From Actinomycetota bacterium (GTDB lineage: Bacteria > Actinomycetota > Acidimicrobiia > Acidimicrobiales > AC-14): DNA of 64,000 nucleotides. The notes beneath the pieces were generated by a model. The model searched no databases. It saw nothing but the letters and a program-made list of their open reading frames with translations, and had not been told where the DNA came from. The position numbers were made by a program, and so were the translations under genes. Location of the stretch: the NCBI GenBank assembly GCA_005888325.1, contig VAWU01000020.1, forward strand, positions 19,652 to 83,651, written 5' to 3'. Positions 32,658 to 41,750 of the stretch are shown one piece after another (the first letter of the stretch is position 1; each line of letters begins with the position of its first letter).

Positions 32658-33345
32658 CGAGTCGAACAACGACCGGCGCGACAAGCTGGCCGTCGCGCTC
32701 GACGTCGACGACCTGGTGGTGGCTCTGCGCATGGCCCGCGACGTGAAGCCCTGGTTCGGTGTGGCCAAGGTCGGGCTCGAGCTGTTCGCGGCAGCCGGCC
32801 CCGACGTTGTCGGACTGTTGTCAGAGGCGGGCTTCAAGGTGTTCCTCGACCTGAAGCTGCACGACATCCCCACGACGGTCAACAAGGCGGCGCGCGTGAT
32901 CGGCTCTTTCGGAGCGAGCTACCTCACGCTCCATGCGCATGGCGGGCCGGTGATGCTCCGCGCGGGCGTCGACGGGCTCAACGACGGCGCGCATGCCGCC
33001 GGACTTCCACCGGCGACCGCGCTCGCGGTCACGGTGCTCACCAGTGACAGAGGCGCGCCGGCGCACATACTGGGTCAGCGCGTCGCTTCGGCGGTCGAAG
33101 GGAAGTGTGGCGGGGTCGTCTGCGCGGCGGCCGACGCGCAAGAGGCGAAGCAGCTGGCGCCGCGTCTGCTCGTGGCGGTGACGGGCATCCGCGCCGAGGG
33201 CACCGAGACGCACGACCAGGCGCGCGCCGCGACACCGCAGCAGGCGTTCGACGCGGGCGCCGACCTCGTGGTCATCGGCCGGGCCGTCACGCTGGCGTCC
33301 GACCGGGCCGCTGCGGCCGAGGCGCTGCTCGCCGGGTTGACCTGA
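32650..33345 (+). CDS. pyrF: Orotidine-5'-phosphate decarboxylase
   Basis: A 231-residue TIM-barrel decarboxylase giving UMP, the last step of the operon. The catalytic signature DLKLHDIPTTV is near residue 66, with VTGIRAEGTETHDQ and DLVVIGRAVTLASD towards the end. This is the short (group I, E. coli-like) type rather than the mycobacterial long type. ATG 32650 overlaps the pyrD end. The region of its TGA stop also supplies the -35 of the next promoter. Confidence 0.96.
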   Translation: MSNESNNDRRDKLAVALDVDDLVVALRMARDVKPWFGVAKVGLELFAAAGPDVVGLLSEAGFKVFLDLKLHDIPTTVNKAARVIGSFGASYLTLHAHGGPVMLRAGVDGLNDGAHAAGLPPATALAVTVLTSDRGAPAHILGQRVASAVEGKCGGVVCAAADAQEAKQLAPRLLVAVTGIRAEGTETHDQARAATPQQAFDAGADLVVIGRAVTLASDRAAAAEALLAGLT

Positions 33346-33364
33346 GCAGCGAGCGCGCTAGGGT
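33337..33364 (+). promoter_or_regulatory. Promoter of mihF, leaderless
   Basis: TTGACC (33337-33342) and TAGGGT (33359-33364) are separated by 16 nt, the best -35/-10 pair in the window. Only 8 nt separate the -10 from ATG 33373, and no ribosome site fits in them, so the transcript should be leaderless. The -35 overlaps the last codons of pyrF. Confidence 0.7.
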
Positions 33365-33372
33365 GCCGAACC

Positions 33373-33693
33373 ATGCCGTTGCCTCCCGCTCTCACGCCGG
33401 ATCAACGCCAAGCCGCGCTCCAGAAGGCCGCTGCGGCGCGTCGCCAGCGCGCCGAGCTCAAGGAGAAGCTCAAGATGGGGTCGACGACCCTGCGCGAGCT
33501 GCTCGACTCAGCTGAGCGCGACGACGTGATCGGCAAGATGAAAGTCGTCAGTGTGCTCGAATCGCTCCCCGGCGTGGGCAAGGTCAAGGCCCGCCGCTAC
33601 ATGGACGAGATCGGCATCAGCGACACCCGCCGGGTCCGCGGGCTCGGCGCTCAGCAGCGTGAGGCGCTGCTCAAGGAGTTCGCGCAGGCCTGA
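33373..33693 (+). CDS. mihF: Actinobacterial integration host factor (mIHF)
   Basis: A 106-residue nucleoid-associated protein. A basic N-terminal helix (QAALQKAAAARRQRAELKEKLK) is followed by the helix-two-turn-helix core KVVSVLESLPGVGKVKARRYMDEIGI, which binds and bends DNA. The family is restricted to actinobacteria and was first known as the mycobacterial host factor for phage L5 integration. It sits after pyrF and shortly before gmk, its usual neighbour. ATG 33373 is preceded by a leaderless-type promoter. Confidence 0.95.
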   Translation: MPLPPALTPDQRQAALQKAAAARRQRAELKEKLKMGSTTLRELLDSAERDDVIGKMKVVSVLESLPGVGKVKARRYMDEIGISDTRRVRGLGAQQREALLKEFAQA

Positions 33694-33706
33694 CCCTGGG
33701 GTTCAC

Positions 33707-34333
33707 ATGAGGTCAAGGTCACTGAGGAGGGGGGTGACCGCGGTGCTCGTGGGAGTGCTCGCCGTCGTCGGCTGCTCCGACCATGGCGACGACACGACGC
33801 GCGCACCGTCGGCCACCGTGCGCAAGGAGCCGCCGGCCACGACGACGTCGGTCGTCCCCGTCGACCGGGTACCGGCCGTCATCGACGTCGCCTACGTCCA
33901 AGCGGTCATCGACGTCCTCGACCACGTCGAAGGGGATGCCGTTCGAGCGCTCGTGGGCGCGCGGGAGCCCAATCGCGCGTTCTATGAGCGCATACGCGCG
34001 ATTTATCTCGATCCGCAGTTCGACCGGGTGCAGTCGTCATACGGCCGGAGCGCCGCGCAGGAGATGATCGAGTTGAGGGCTCACCCGGAGGATCCGGTGA
34101 CCAGGATCGACCGGATCATCAAGGTCACGGGTGATTGCGTGTTTGCGGCGGTCACGAGGGACTTTGGACCGATTCTCAAGGTGCCACCGACAGATGAGCT
34201 CAAGAAGGGCTACATCGGCTTCGGGCTGAAGAAGCCCGAGCTCGATCCCGCTCGTAGGAATCCGACGGCTTGGATGATCGGACTCGATGGGGCGACGAGT
34301 ACCGGAGAGGAGCCTACGAACCCATGCGTATGA
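33707..34333 (+). CDS. Putative lipoprotein of unknown function
   Basis: A 208-residue exported protein: basic start MRSRSLRR, hydrophobic core and lipobox ending VVGC, so the cysteine near residue 23 is probably lipidated. A low-complexity Thr/Pro/Val stretch precedes a folded domain of about 150 residues with two cysteines (GDCVFAAV and the penultimate NPCV). No family recognised. ATG 33707 follows mihF by 13 nt, and its 3' end overlaps the next exported protein by 10 nt, so the two are made together. Confidence 0.75.
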   Translation: MRSRSLRRGVTAVLVGVLAVVGCSDHGDDTTRAPSATVRKEPPATTTSVVPVDRVPAVIDVAYVQAVIDVLDHVEGDAVRALVGAREPNRAFYERIRAIYLDPQFDRVQSSYGRSAAQEMIELRAHPEDPVTRIDRIIKVTGDCVFAAVTRDFGPILKVPPTDELKKGYIGFGLKKPELDPARRNPTAWMIGLDGATSTGEEPTNPCV

Positions 34334-35157
34334 AGTTGGTTGCTGGTTGCGTGACGTCGCTCGCCGCTGTCCTGCTCCCGAGTGCGGGATTCGCTGCCGA
34401 GTTCGACGTTCAGCCAGGGGGGAACGACGTCATCGACGCTCGCGGCCGAGAGGGCACGGGCGAGGGACCGGGCGCTATTCGTCGACGGGTCGTTCGCGTC
34501 TCCTTCGATCCGAACGACCCGAGGAACGACCCGGCGAACTACCTCATGGACGTGCAGTTGCGGTTCGACGCGACACTCGGCGGGAGCTGTGTGCAGGTGG
34601 GCCAGCGGTTCGTGCTCGGCGCGGGCAACTCCCGGGCCGCGCTCGACGCCGAGGCGCGCGTGCTGCGGTTGCTGCGCAACTACCCGTTGTGCTCCGGCAG
34701 CGCACCGGTGCCGCCCCGGCTCTCCGCCGGCGCGGTCGCGCTGGCCCTGTGGCGCGACCAGGTGAAGTTGCCACCGCCCGCGCCGCGCATCGCGCCCGGG
34801 TGGGGGATCGTGGGCAAGGAGGCGTACCTCGAGATCGGCGGCGAACGCGAACCGGGCACGTGGACGTTCAACGCCCTCGGCTACACGATCACCATCACCC
34901 CTCACAGCCGCTACGAGGTCGACTGGGGCGACGGCTCGTTCGCGCACGGGCTCACGAGCCAGGGCGGTGCCTGGCCGACAGGCGAGATCAGGCACCCGTA
35001 CCAGGCCGACGGCGCCTACCGCGTTACCGTGCGCCAGCAATGGACGGCCACGTGGAACGCAACCAACGGCGAGCAGGGCGCGATCGAGGAGGGGCTCCAG
35101 ACCGTCGGCACGCTCGACTTCCCGGTACGGGAGCTGCAGGCGGTCCGCGAGCGCTGA
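34324..35157 (+). CDS. Secreted protein with PKD-like beta domain
   Basis: A 277-residue protein with a Sec signal peptide (MKLVAGCVTSLAAVLLPSAG core, likely cut near GFAA/EF). The C-terminal part (about 180-255) has a PKD-like pattern: VDWGDGSF, then HPYQADGAYRVTV. Two cysteines near 80 and 115 could pair outside the cell. ATG 34324 has GGAGAGGAG upstream; ATG 34330 is an alternative. It overlaps the lipoprotein gene, so the pair probably acts together at the cell surface. The function is unknown. Confidence 0.75.
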   Translation: MRMKLVAGCVTSLAAVLLPSAGFAAEFDVQPGGNDVIDARGREGTGEGPGAIRRRVVRVSFDPNDPRNDPANYLMDVQLRFDATLGGSCVQVGQRFVLGAGNSRAALDAEARVLRLLRNYPLCSGSAPVPPRLSAGAVALALWRDQVKLPPPAPRIAPGWGIVGKEAYLEIGGEREPGTWTFNALGYTITITPHSRYEVDWGDGSFAHGLTSQGGAWPTGEIRHPYQADGAYRVTVRQQWTATWNATNGEQGAIEEGLQTVGTLDFPVRELQAVRER

Positions 35158-35223
35158 CCCACCTCGGCGCAGCCCGCCGTCCTGACGACGGTTGAGCACG
35201 ACACGCATGGGGGGAGGACCGCG

Positions 35224-35781
35224 GTGATCGTGATCATCGCCGGCCCCGGCGGGGCGGGAAAAGGGGCCATGGTGTCCGCGCTCCTCCAGCGGGACGCCCG
35301 TCTCTGGCTCAGCCGCTCGTGGACCACCCGCCCGCCCCGGCCCGACGAGCCGGGCGACTGGTACGAGTTCGTCGACCGGGCCACCTTCCAGCGGCGGATC
35401 GACGACGGGGGCTTCCTCGAGTGGGAGGACTTCCTCGGCGCGCTGTACGGCACGCCGACGCTCGAGCCGCCGGCGGGCCGTGACGTCCTGCTCGAGATCG
35501 AGCTCGAGGGCGCCCGGCAGGTCAAGCAGCTGCACCCCGACGCCATCCTCCTCTTCGTGGTGCCGCCTTCGCGCTCCGTGCAGGAGGCGCGCCTGCGGGG
35601 ACGTGGTGACGCACCCGAGCGGATCCGGGACCGCGTCGCCAAGGCGGAAGAGCTCGACTCCGTCGGGCGGGCGATGGCCGATCACGTGATCGTCAACGAC
35701 GACCTGGGCCGGGCGGTCGAGGAGGTGGCTGCTATCCTCGAGCAGCACCGGAAGCGGTCTTCGTCTGGAGAAACCACGTAA
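35224..35781 (+). CDS. gmk: Guanylate kinase
   Basis: A 185-residue kinase converting GMP to GDP. The P-loop reads GPGGAGKG (7-14), where GPSGVGKG is usual. The GMP-binding segment SRSWTTRPPRPDEPGDWYEF and the EWEDFLGALYGTP region are present. GTG 35224 has GGGGGAGGA upstream. Its TAA stop is followed directly by the ATG of rpoZ, the classical gmk-rpoZ-coaBC-metK arrangement. Confidence 0.95.
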   Translation: MIVIIAGPGGAGKGAMVSALLQRDARLWLSRSWTTRPPRPDEPGDWYEFVDRATFQRRIDDGGFLEWEDFLGALYGTPTLEPPAGRDVLLEIELEGARQVKQLHPDAILLFVVPPSRSVQEARLRGRGDAPERIRDRVAKAEELDSVGRAMADHVIVNDDLGRAVEEVAAILEQHRKRSSSGETT

Positions 35782-36057
35782 ATGGCCCCGTTAGCGCAGC
35801 GCGCCACGATGATGTACCCCCCGATCGAGCAGCTCCTCGAGAAGGTGGACTCGAAGTTCACCCTCGTGAGCCTGTCGTCCAAGCGTGGCCGTCAGATCAA
35901 CTCCTACTTCAGCCAGTTGGGCGAGGGCCTGGGGTCGATCGTTCCCCCGCAGGTGGCGTCGGTCTCGCGCAAGCCCCTGTCGATCGCCCTCGAGGAGATC
36001 GCGGCCGACAAGATCACCTATCAGCGCCCCGACGAGGTCGAGGAAGCGATCAAGTAG
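35782..36057 (+). CDS. rpoZ: RNA polymerase omega subunit
   Basis: A 91-residue omega subunit that helps assemble RNA polymerase by binding beta-prime. The conserved DSKFTLVSLSSKRGRQINSY segment (about 23-42) and the C-terminal KPLSIALEEIAADKITY segment are clear. ATG 35782 adjoins the gmk stop; ATG 35809 (MMYPPIEQLLEK) is possible. coaBC follows after 5 nt. Confidence 0.95.
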   Translation: MAPLAQRATMMYPPIEQLLEKVDSKFTLVSLSSKRGRQINSYFSQLGEGLGSIVPPQVASVSRKPLSIALEEIAADKITYQRPDEVEEAIK

Positions 36058-36062
36058 GCGTC

Positions 36063-37324
36063 GTGGCGGGCGCACTGGCCGGGCGCCGCGTCGTGCTGGG
36101 CGTCTGTGGCGGGATCGCCGCCTACAAGGCCGTCGAGGTCTGTCGCCGGCTCGTCGACGCCGGCGCGCACGTCTCTCCGGTGATGACGAGGGGTGCCACC
36201 CGCTTCCTCGGTGAGGTCACACTGTCGGCCCTCGCGTCGGAGCCCGTGCAGACCTCGCTCTGGTCCGAACGCGACCCGATCCCGCACACGCGCCTCGGCC
36301 GGTCGGCCGACGTGGTCGTGGTCGTTCCCGCCACCGCACGCCTGATCGGGTCCTACGCCGCAGGGATCTCCAACGACCTGCTCACCGCCACGCTCCTCGC
36401 CACCCGTGCGCCCGTCGTCGTGTGCCCCGCCATGCACACCGAGATGTGGGAGCACCCGGCGACGCAGGACAACCTCGCAACCCTCCGGCGCCGGGGCGTG
36501 CATGTCGTCGAGCCCGCGACCGGCCGTCTGGCAGGCGGCGACATCGGCGCCGGACGCCTGCCCGAGCCGGGCACGATCGTGGCGGCGGTCGAGCGCGTCC
36601 TCGCCCCGCAGGACTTCGCCGGCCTACGGGTCCTGGTCAGCGCCGGGGGCACCCGCGAGCCCATCGACCCGGTGCGCTACGTCGGCAACCGCTCGTCGGG
36701 GAAGCAGGGCCACGCGCTGGCGCACGAGGCGGCGGCGCGCGGCGCCGAGGTCACGTTGGTCACCACCGTGGGCCTCCCGGTACCCTCGGGTGCCGTGGTC
36801 GTGCGGGTCGAGACGGCCGCGGACATGGAGAAGGCAGTGCTCGACGGGGCGGGGGAGGCCGATGTCGTGGTGATGGCGGCGGCCGTGGCGGACTTCCGCC
36901 CCAAGGCGTCGGCCCCGGAGAAGCTGAAGAAGGCCGACGGCGTGCCCGAGCTCGTGCTCGAGCCGACCCTCGACATCCTGGCCGAGCTCGGCCGGCGGCG
37001 GACGCCGGGCCAGACGCTCGTTGGCTTCGCCGCCGAGACGCGCGACATGCGCACCCAGGCGGCCGAGAAGCTGCACGCGAAGGGCGTCGACCTGATCGTT
37101 GGCAACGACGTCGCCGCAGCCGAGGTCGGCTTCGAGCACGACACCAACCGCGTCCACATGGTGGGCCGCGACGGTTTCGAGCAGGATACGGCCCTCGTCG
37201 ACAAGCGGGACGTGGCGCGAGCGGTGCTCGACGCCGTCGTCTCCCTGCGCCGGCACGCCACGTCGCCGCGGCGACAGGCGAGCCCCGGCACAGGCAACCA
37301 CCCAGGAAACAAGGAGAGCGACAC

Positions 37325-37328
<4 letters not shown>
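36063..37328 (+). CDS. coaBC: Bifunctional phosphopantothenoylcysteine decarboxylase / synthetase
   Basis: A 421-residue two-step coenzyme A enzyme. The N-terminal flavoprotein decarboxylase CoaC (about 1-185) shows [14 protein letters not shown], catalytic histidine in PHTRLG and PAMHTEMW. The CoaB synthetase half begins at [20 protein letters not shown] and has the EKLKK motif near 300 needed for the acyl-cytidylate step. GTG 36063 follows rpoZ by 5 nt. The C-terminal 25 residues are low-complexity, and its last codons hold the metK ribosome site. Confidence 0.95.
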
Positions 37329-38521
<1,193 letters not shown>

Positions 38522-38535
38522 CTCTGCTGATGGCT

Positions 38536-38590
38536 CTTCGCGCAAGCGCTCATCGCGGTGCCGGCGGGGACCCCAACCCTGCCGGCGCGG
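38536..38590 (+). repeat. metK-priA intergenic repeat, copy 1
   Basis: A 55-bp unit matching copy 2 (38621-38675) at 51 positions. It starts CTTCGCGCAAGCGCTCATC, which contains GCGC-AA-GCGC, and then forms a hairpin with arms at 38560-38569 and 38577-38586 around the loop ACCCCAA, with one G-T pair. Copy starts are 85 bp apart. Confidence 0.85.
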
Positions 38591-38620
38591 GCGAGGTGCA
38601 CAGTGCCTGAGGTGATCTGC

Positions 38621-38675
38621 CTTCGCGCAAGCGCTCATCACTATGCCGGCGGGGACCCCAACCCCGCCGGCGCGG
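38621..38675 (+). repeat. metK-priA intergenic repeat, copy 2
   Basis: The second copy of the 55-bp unit. Its hairpin is perfect: 10-bp arms GCCGGCGGGG (38645-38654) and CCCCGCCGGC (38662-38671) around ACCCCAA. It ends against the candidate priA ribosome site GGAGGT (38674-38679), so folding could affect priA translation. Confidence 0.85.
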
Positions 38676-38694
38676 AGGTCACGTCGTCGGGCGG

Positions 38695-40386
38695 CTGACC
38701 GTCGCCACGGTCGTCCCCGACGTCGCCGGGCTCGACAAGGCGTTCGACTACCTCGTCCCCGAGCACCTCGCGTCGGCCGTGCGAGTGGGCACGATCGTCC
38801 GCGTCGAGCTGCACGGGCGGCGGGTGGGCGGCTGGGTGGTGGCGCTCGACGACATGCCCCCCGACCGCCCGCTGAAGCCGATCGCCAAGGTGACCGGCGA
38901 CGGGCCCGCGCCCGAGCTCGTCGATCTGTCGCGGTGGGCGTCGTGGCGTTGGGCGGGTCGCACCGCGGTGTTCCTCCGCACCGCGTCACCCCCACGGGTC
39001 GTGCGCACGCGCGTCGATGCGGTCGCGGCACCGGGGCCAGGTGCCGCGCACCCCGTCGAGGTCAGGCGCGTGCCCCCCGCGGCCGACCTCCTCCCGCTCG
39101 TACGCGACGCTGCCGGTTCGGGCGAAGCGCTCGTGCTCGCGCCGAACCACGCGATGGCGACGAGCCTGGCCGGTCGGCTGCGCACGGAGGGCGTGGCGAC
39201 CGCGCTGTTGCCAGACGACTGGTCCCGCGCCACGTCCGGGGGCTGCGTCGCGATCGGCACGCGGGCCGCGGCATGGGCGCCGCGTCCGCGCCTCGATGCC
39301 GTGCTCGTGTTGGACGAGCACGACGAGGCCTACCAGGAGGAGCGGGCGCCGACATGGCACGCGCGAGACGTCGCGGTCGAGCGCGCCCATCGCGCCGGAG
39401 CGCCTTGCACGCTCGTGTCGCCGTGTCCATCGCTCGAGGCGCTCGACGCGGGCGCGTTGATCACGCCAACGCGAGCCGACGAGCGCGCCGGCTGGCCGAT
39501 CGTCGAGGTGGTCGACCGGCGCCGGGAGCCACCGGGTCTCGGGCTGTTCTCAGAGCGCCTGGTCACGGTCGCACGTCATGCGCAGCGCGTGGTGTGCGTC
39601 CTGAACCGCAAGGGCCGCGCCCGCCTCCTCGCGTGCGTCGCATGCGGCGAGCTCGTGCGTTGCGAGGCTTGTGGAGCGGCCATGCAACAGGACGGTGAGG
39701 GCTTGCGCTGCACGCGGTGCGGCACGACGCGTCCGTCGGTTTGCGCCGCGTGCGGCAGCGCCCGGCTCAAGACGCTTCGCATGGGTGTGACGCGCGCCGC
39801 GGAGGAGCTCGAGGCGCTCGTGCGCCGGCCCGTCGCGGAGGTAACTGCCGACGGCGCCAGCAAGCAGCGAGCTCCCATCCTCGTGGGCACCGAAGCGGTG
39901 CTGCACCGCGTGCGCAGCGCCGACGTGGTCGTGTTCCTCGACCTCGACCAGGAGCTGTTGGCGCCGCGCTACCGGGCGGCCGAACAGGCCATGGCGCTGC
40001 TCGCGCGCGCGGCGCGCCTGGTCGGTGGTCGCGCCGGGGGCGGGCGTCTCCTCCTGCAGACCCGGCTGCCCGACCACGAGGTCATCAGCGCCGCGGTGCA
40101 CGCCGACCCCGACCGGCTGATCGCGCCGGAGCGCGCCCGTCGGGCCCAGCTCCGGTTCCCGCCCGTCACCGCGATGGCGATGGTCTCCGGTGAGGCAGCC
40201 GGCGCCTACGTCGACACGCTGCGCGCCCTGTCGGCGCAAGGGACGGTGACGGGCCTCGAGATCCTGGGGCCGGCGGACGGACGTTGGCTCGTGCGGGCGC
40301 CCGACCACGAACGGCTGTGCGACGCGCTCGCGATGGCGCCCAGACCGACGGGGCGGCTGCGCGTGAACGTGGACCCGTCCCGCTAG
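38695..40386 (+). CDS. priA: PriA-like primosomal protein N' lacking Walker A
   Basis: About 563 residues if started at CTG 38695. The conserved N-terminal domain (VATVVPDVAGLDKAFDYLVP) begins at 38701, but no ATG, GTG or TTG exists in frame before it; the first canonical codon, GTG 38779, would delete that domain. GGAGGT at 38674-38679 supports initiation just after. The middle region has VLDEHDEAYQ in place of DEEH, and no GxxGSGKT is present, so helicase ATPase activity is probably lost, as in other actinobacterial PriA-like proteins. Four CxxC pairs (CVAC, CEAC, CTRC, CAAC) bind zinc near 325-360. Its TAG stop forms part of the def -10 box. Confidence 0.88.
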   Translation: MTVATVVPDVAGLDKAFDYLVPEHLASAVRVGTIVRVELHGRRVGGWVVALDDMPPDRPLKPIAKVTGDGPAPELVDLSRWASWRWAGRTAVFLRTASPPRVVRTRVDAVAAPGPGAAHPVEVRRVPPAADLLPLVRDAAGSGEALVLAPNHAMATSLAGRLRTEGVATALLPDDWSRATSGGCVAIGTRAAAWAPRPRLDAVLVLDEHDEAYQEERAPTWHARDVAVERAHRAGAPCTLVSPCPSLEALDAGALITPTRADERAGWPIVEVVDRRREPPGLGLFSERLVTVARHAQRVVCVLNRKGRARLLACVACGELVRCEACGAAMQQDGEGLRCTRCGTTRPSVCAACGSARLKTLRMGVTRAAEELEALVRRPVAEVTADGASKQRAPILVGTEAVLHRVRSADVVVFLDLDQELLAPRYRAAEQAMALLARAARLVGGRAGGGRLLLQTRLPDHEVISAAVHADPDRLIAPERARRAQLRFPPVTAMAMVSGEAAGAYVDTLRALSAQGTVTGLEILGPADGRWLVRAPDHERLCDALAMAPRPTGRLRVNVDPSR

Positions 40387-40389
40387 TCT
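40384..40389 (+). promoter_or_regulatory. -10 box of leaderless def, reusing the priA stop
   Basis: TAGTCT starts with the priA stop codon TAG and ends 6 nt before the def GTG. The gap GGCGTC is too short for a ribosome site. GTGAAC at 40363-40368 is a weak -35 candidate with a 15-nt spacer. Confidence 0.5.
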
Positions 40390-40395
40390 GGCGTC

Positions 40396-40926
40396 GTGGC
40401 TCCGTACACCATCCGCCTGTTCGGCGACCCCGTCCTCCGACAGCGCGCGTCGGAGGTGGAGAACATCGACGCCACGCTGGTGCGCCTGGCCGAGGACATG
40501 ATCACCACCATGCACGCCGCGCCGGGTGTCGGGCTGGCCGCCCCGCAGGTGGGTGTGCAGAAGCGACTCTTCGTCTACGACATCGGCGACGGCGCCGACG
40601 TGCTCGTGAACCCGGTCATCGACGAGAGCCGTGGCGAGTGGACCTTCGAGGAAGGGTGCCTGTCGGTGCCCGAGCTCTCGTGGCCGATCGTGCGGCCCAA
40701 GGAGGTCCACCTCACCGGCCTCGACCTCGACGGCAACGAGGTCTCCCTGGAGGCCGACGAGCTGCTGGCCCGGCTGTTCCAGCACGAGCTCGACCACCTC
40801 GACGGCGTGCTCCTGCTCCAGCACCTCGAGCCGGACCAGCAGAAGGAGGCGCGCCGCATCCTGCGACAGCGCGCGCTCGGGCTTCCGGTCGATCCGCCCC
40901 GGTCCGAGCGCGCAGGAGCCTTGTAG
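40396..40926 (+). CDS. def: Peptide deformylase
   Basis: A 176-residue metalloenzyme that removes the formyl group from nascent proteins. All three family motifs are present: GVGLAAPQVG (43-52), EGCLSVPE with the metal cysteine, and FQHELDHLDG with the HExxH histidines. GTG 40396 is preceded by a leaderless-type -10. It is followed directly by fmt, its partner in the formylation cycle. Confidence 0.96.
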   Translation: MAPYTIRLFGDPVLRQRASEVENIDATLVRLAEDMITTMHAAPGVGLAAPQVGVQKRLFVYDIGDGADVLVNPVIDESRGEWTFEEGCLSVPELSWPIVRPKEVHLTGLDLDGNEVSLEADELLARLFQHELDHLDGVLLLQHLEPDQQKEARRILRQRALGLPVDPPRSERAGAL

Positions 40927-40928
40927 CC

Positions 40929-41750
40929 CTGCGGCTGGCCTACCTGGGCACGCCCGAGGTGGGCGTCCCGCCCCTTCGGGCACTGGTGGCCGACGGCCAC
41001 GATGTGCTCCTCGTCGTGAGCCGCCCCGACAAACGCCGCGGGCGCGGCGGAGCGCTGCTCCCCAGCCCGGTCAAGGCGGCCGCGCTCGAGCTGGGCCTGC
41101 CCGTCACCGACAAGGTCGACGACGTGGTCGACGCAGGTGCCGATCTCGCGGTGGTCGTCGCCTTCGGGCGACTCATCAAGAAGCCGGTGCTCGACGCGGT
41201 GCCCATGATCAACATGCATTTCTCCCTGCTCCCACGTTGGCGCGGTGCCGCGCCGGTCGAGCGCGCCATCCTCGCGGGCGACCTCACCACGGGTGTCGGC
41301 ATCATGCGGTTGGAGGAGAACCTCGACACCGGCCCCATCTACGCCGAGCACGTCGTGCAGGTCCTGCCCCACGAGACGGCCGCGGAGCTGCGCGCCCGGC
41401 TCACCGGGCTGGGCACGAACCTGTTGCTGCAGCTGCTCCGTCATGCCTCGGATGGGCGCGGCCTGCCGGAGCCCAGGCCCCAGGTGGGCGAGCCGACGTA
41501 CGCGGAGAAGCTGGCACCGCAGGAGCTGCGCCTCGACTGGTCGCAACCGCCCGAGCAGCTCGAGCGGGTGGTGCGCGTCGGCGGCGCGTGGACGACCTTC
41601 CGCGGCAAGCGGCTCAAGGTGCATCGGGCGCGCGTGCACGACGGTGAGCTCGAGCTGCTCGTGGTGCAGCCTGAAGGCAAGGGCCGCATGAACGCATCCG
41701 ACTGGGCCCGAGGGGCCCGGTGGCAGCCCGGCGAAGCACTCGGGACATGA
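40929..41750 (+). CDS. fmt: Methionyl-tRNA formyltransferase (CTG start)
   Basis: About 273 residues. It formylates initiator Met-tRNA. The N-terminus aligned with the family (RLAYLGTPEVGVPPL) begins at CTG 40929; no ATG, GTG or TTG occurs in frame nearby, and the start lies 2 nt after the def stop with AGGAG (40914-40918) 10 nt upstream. The catalytic segment INMHFSLLPRWRGAAPVERAI, containing the family N-x-H motif, and TGVGIMRLEENLDTGPI follow, then a small C-terminal OB domain that ends early (family about 310). It overlaps rsmB by 4 nt. Confidence 0.92.
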   Translation: MRLAYLGTPEVGVPPLRALVADGHDVLLVVSRPDKRRGRGGALLPSPVKAAALELGLPVTDKVDDVVDAGADLAVVVAFGRLIKKPVLDAVPMINMHFSLLPRWRGAAPVERAILAGDLTTGVGIMRLEENLDTGPIYAEHVVQVLPHETAAELRARLTGLGTNLLLQLLRHASDGRGLPEPRPQVGEPTYAEKLAPQELRLDWSQPPEQLERVVRVGGAWTTFRGKRLKVHRARVHDGELELLVVQPEGKGRMNASDWARGARWQPGEALGT

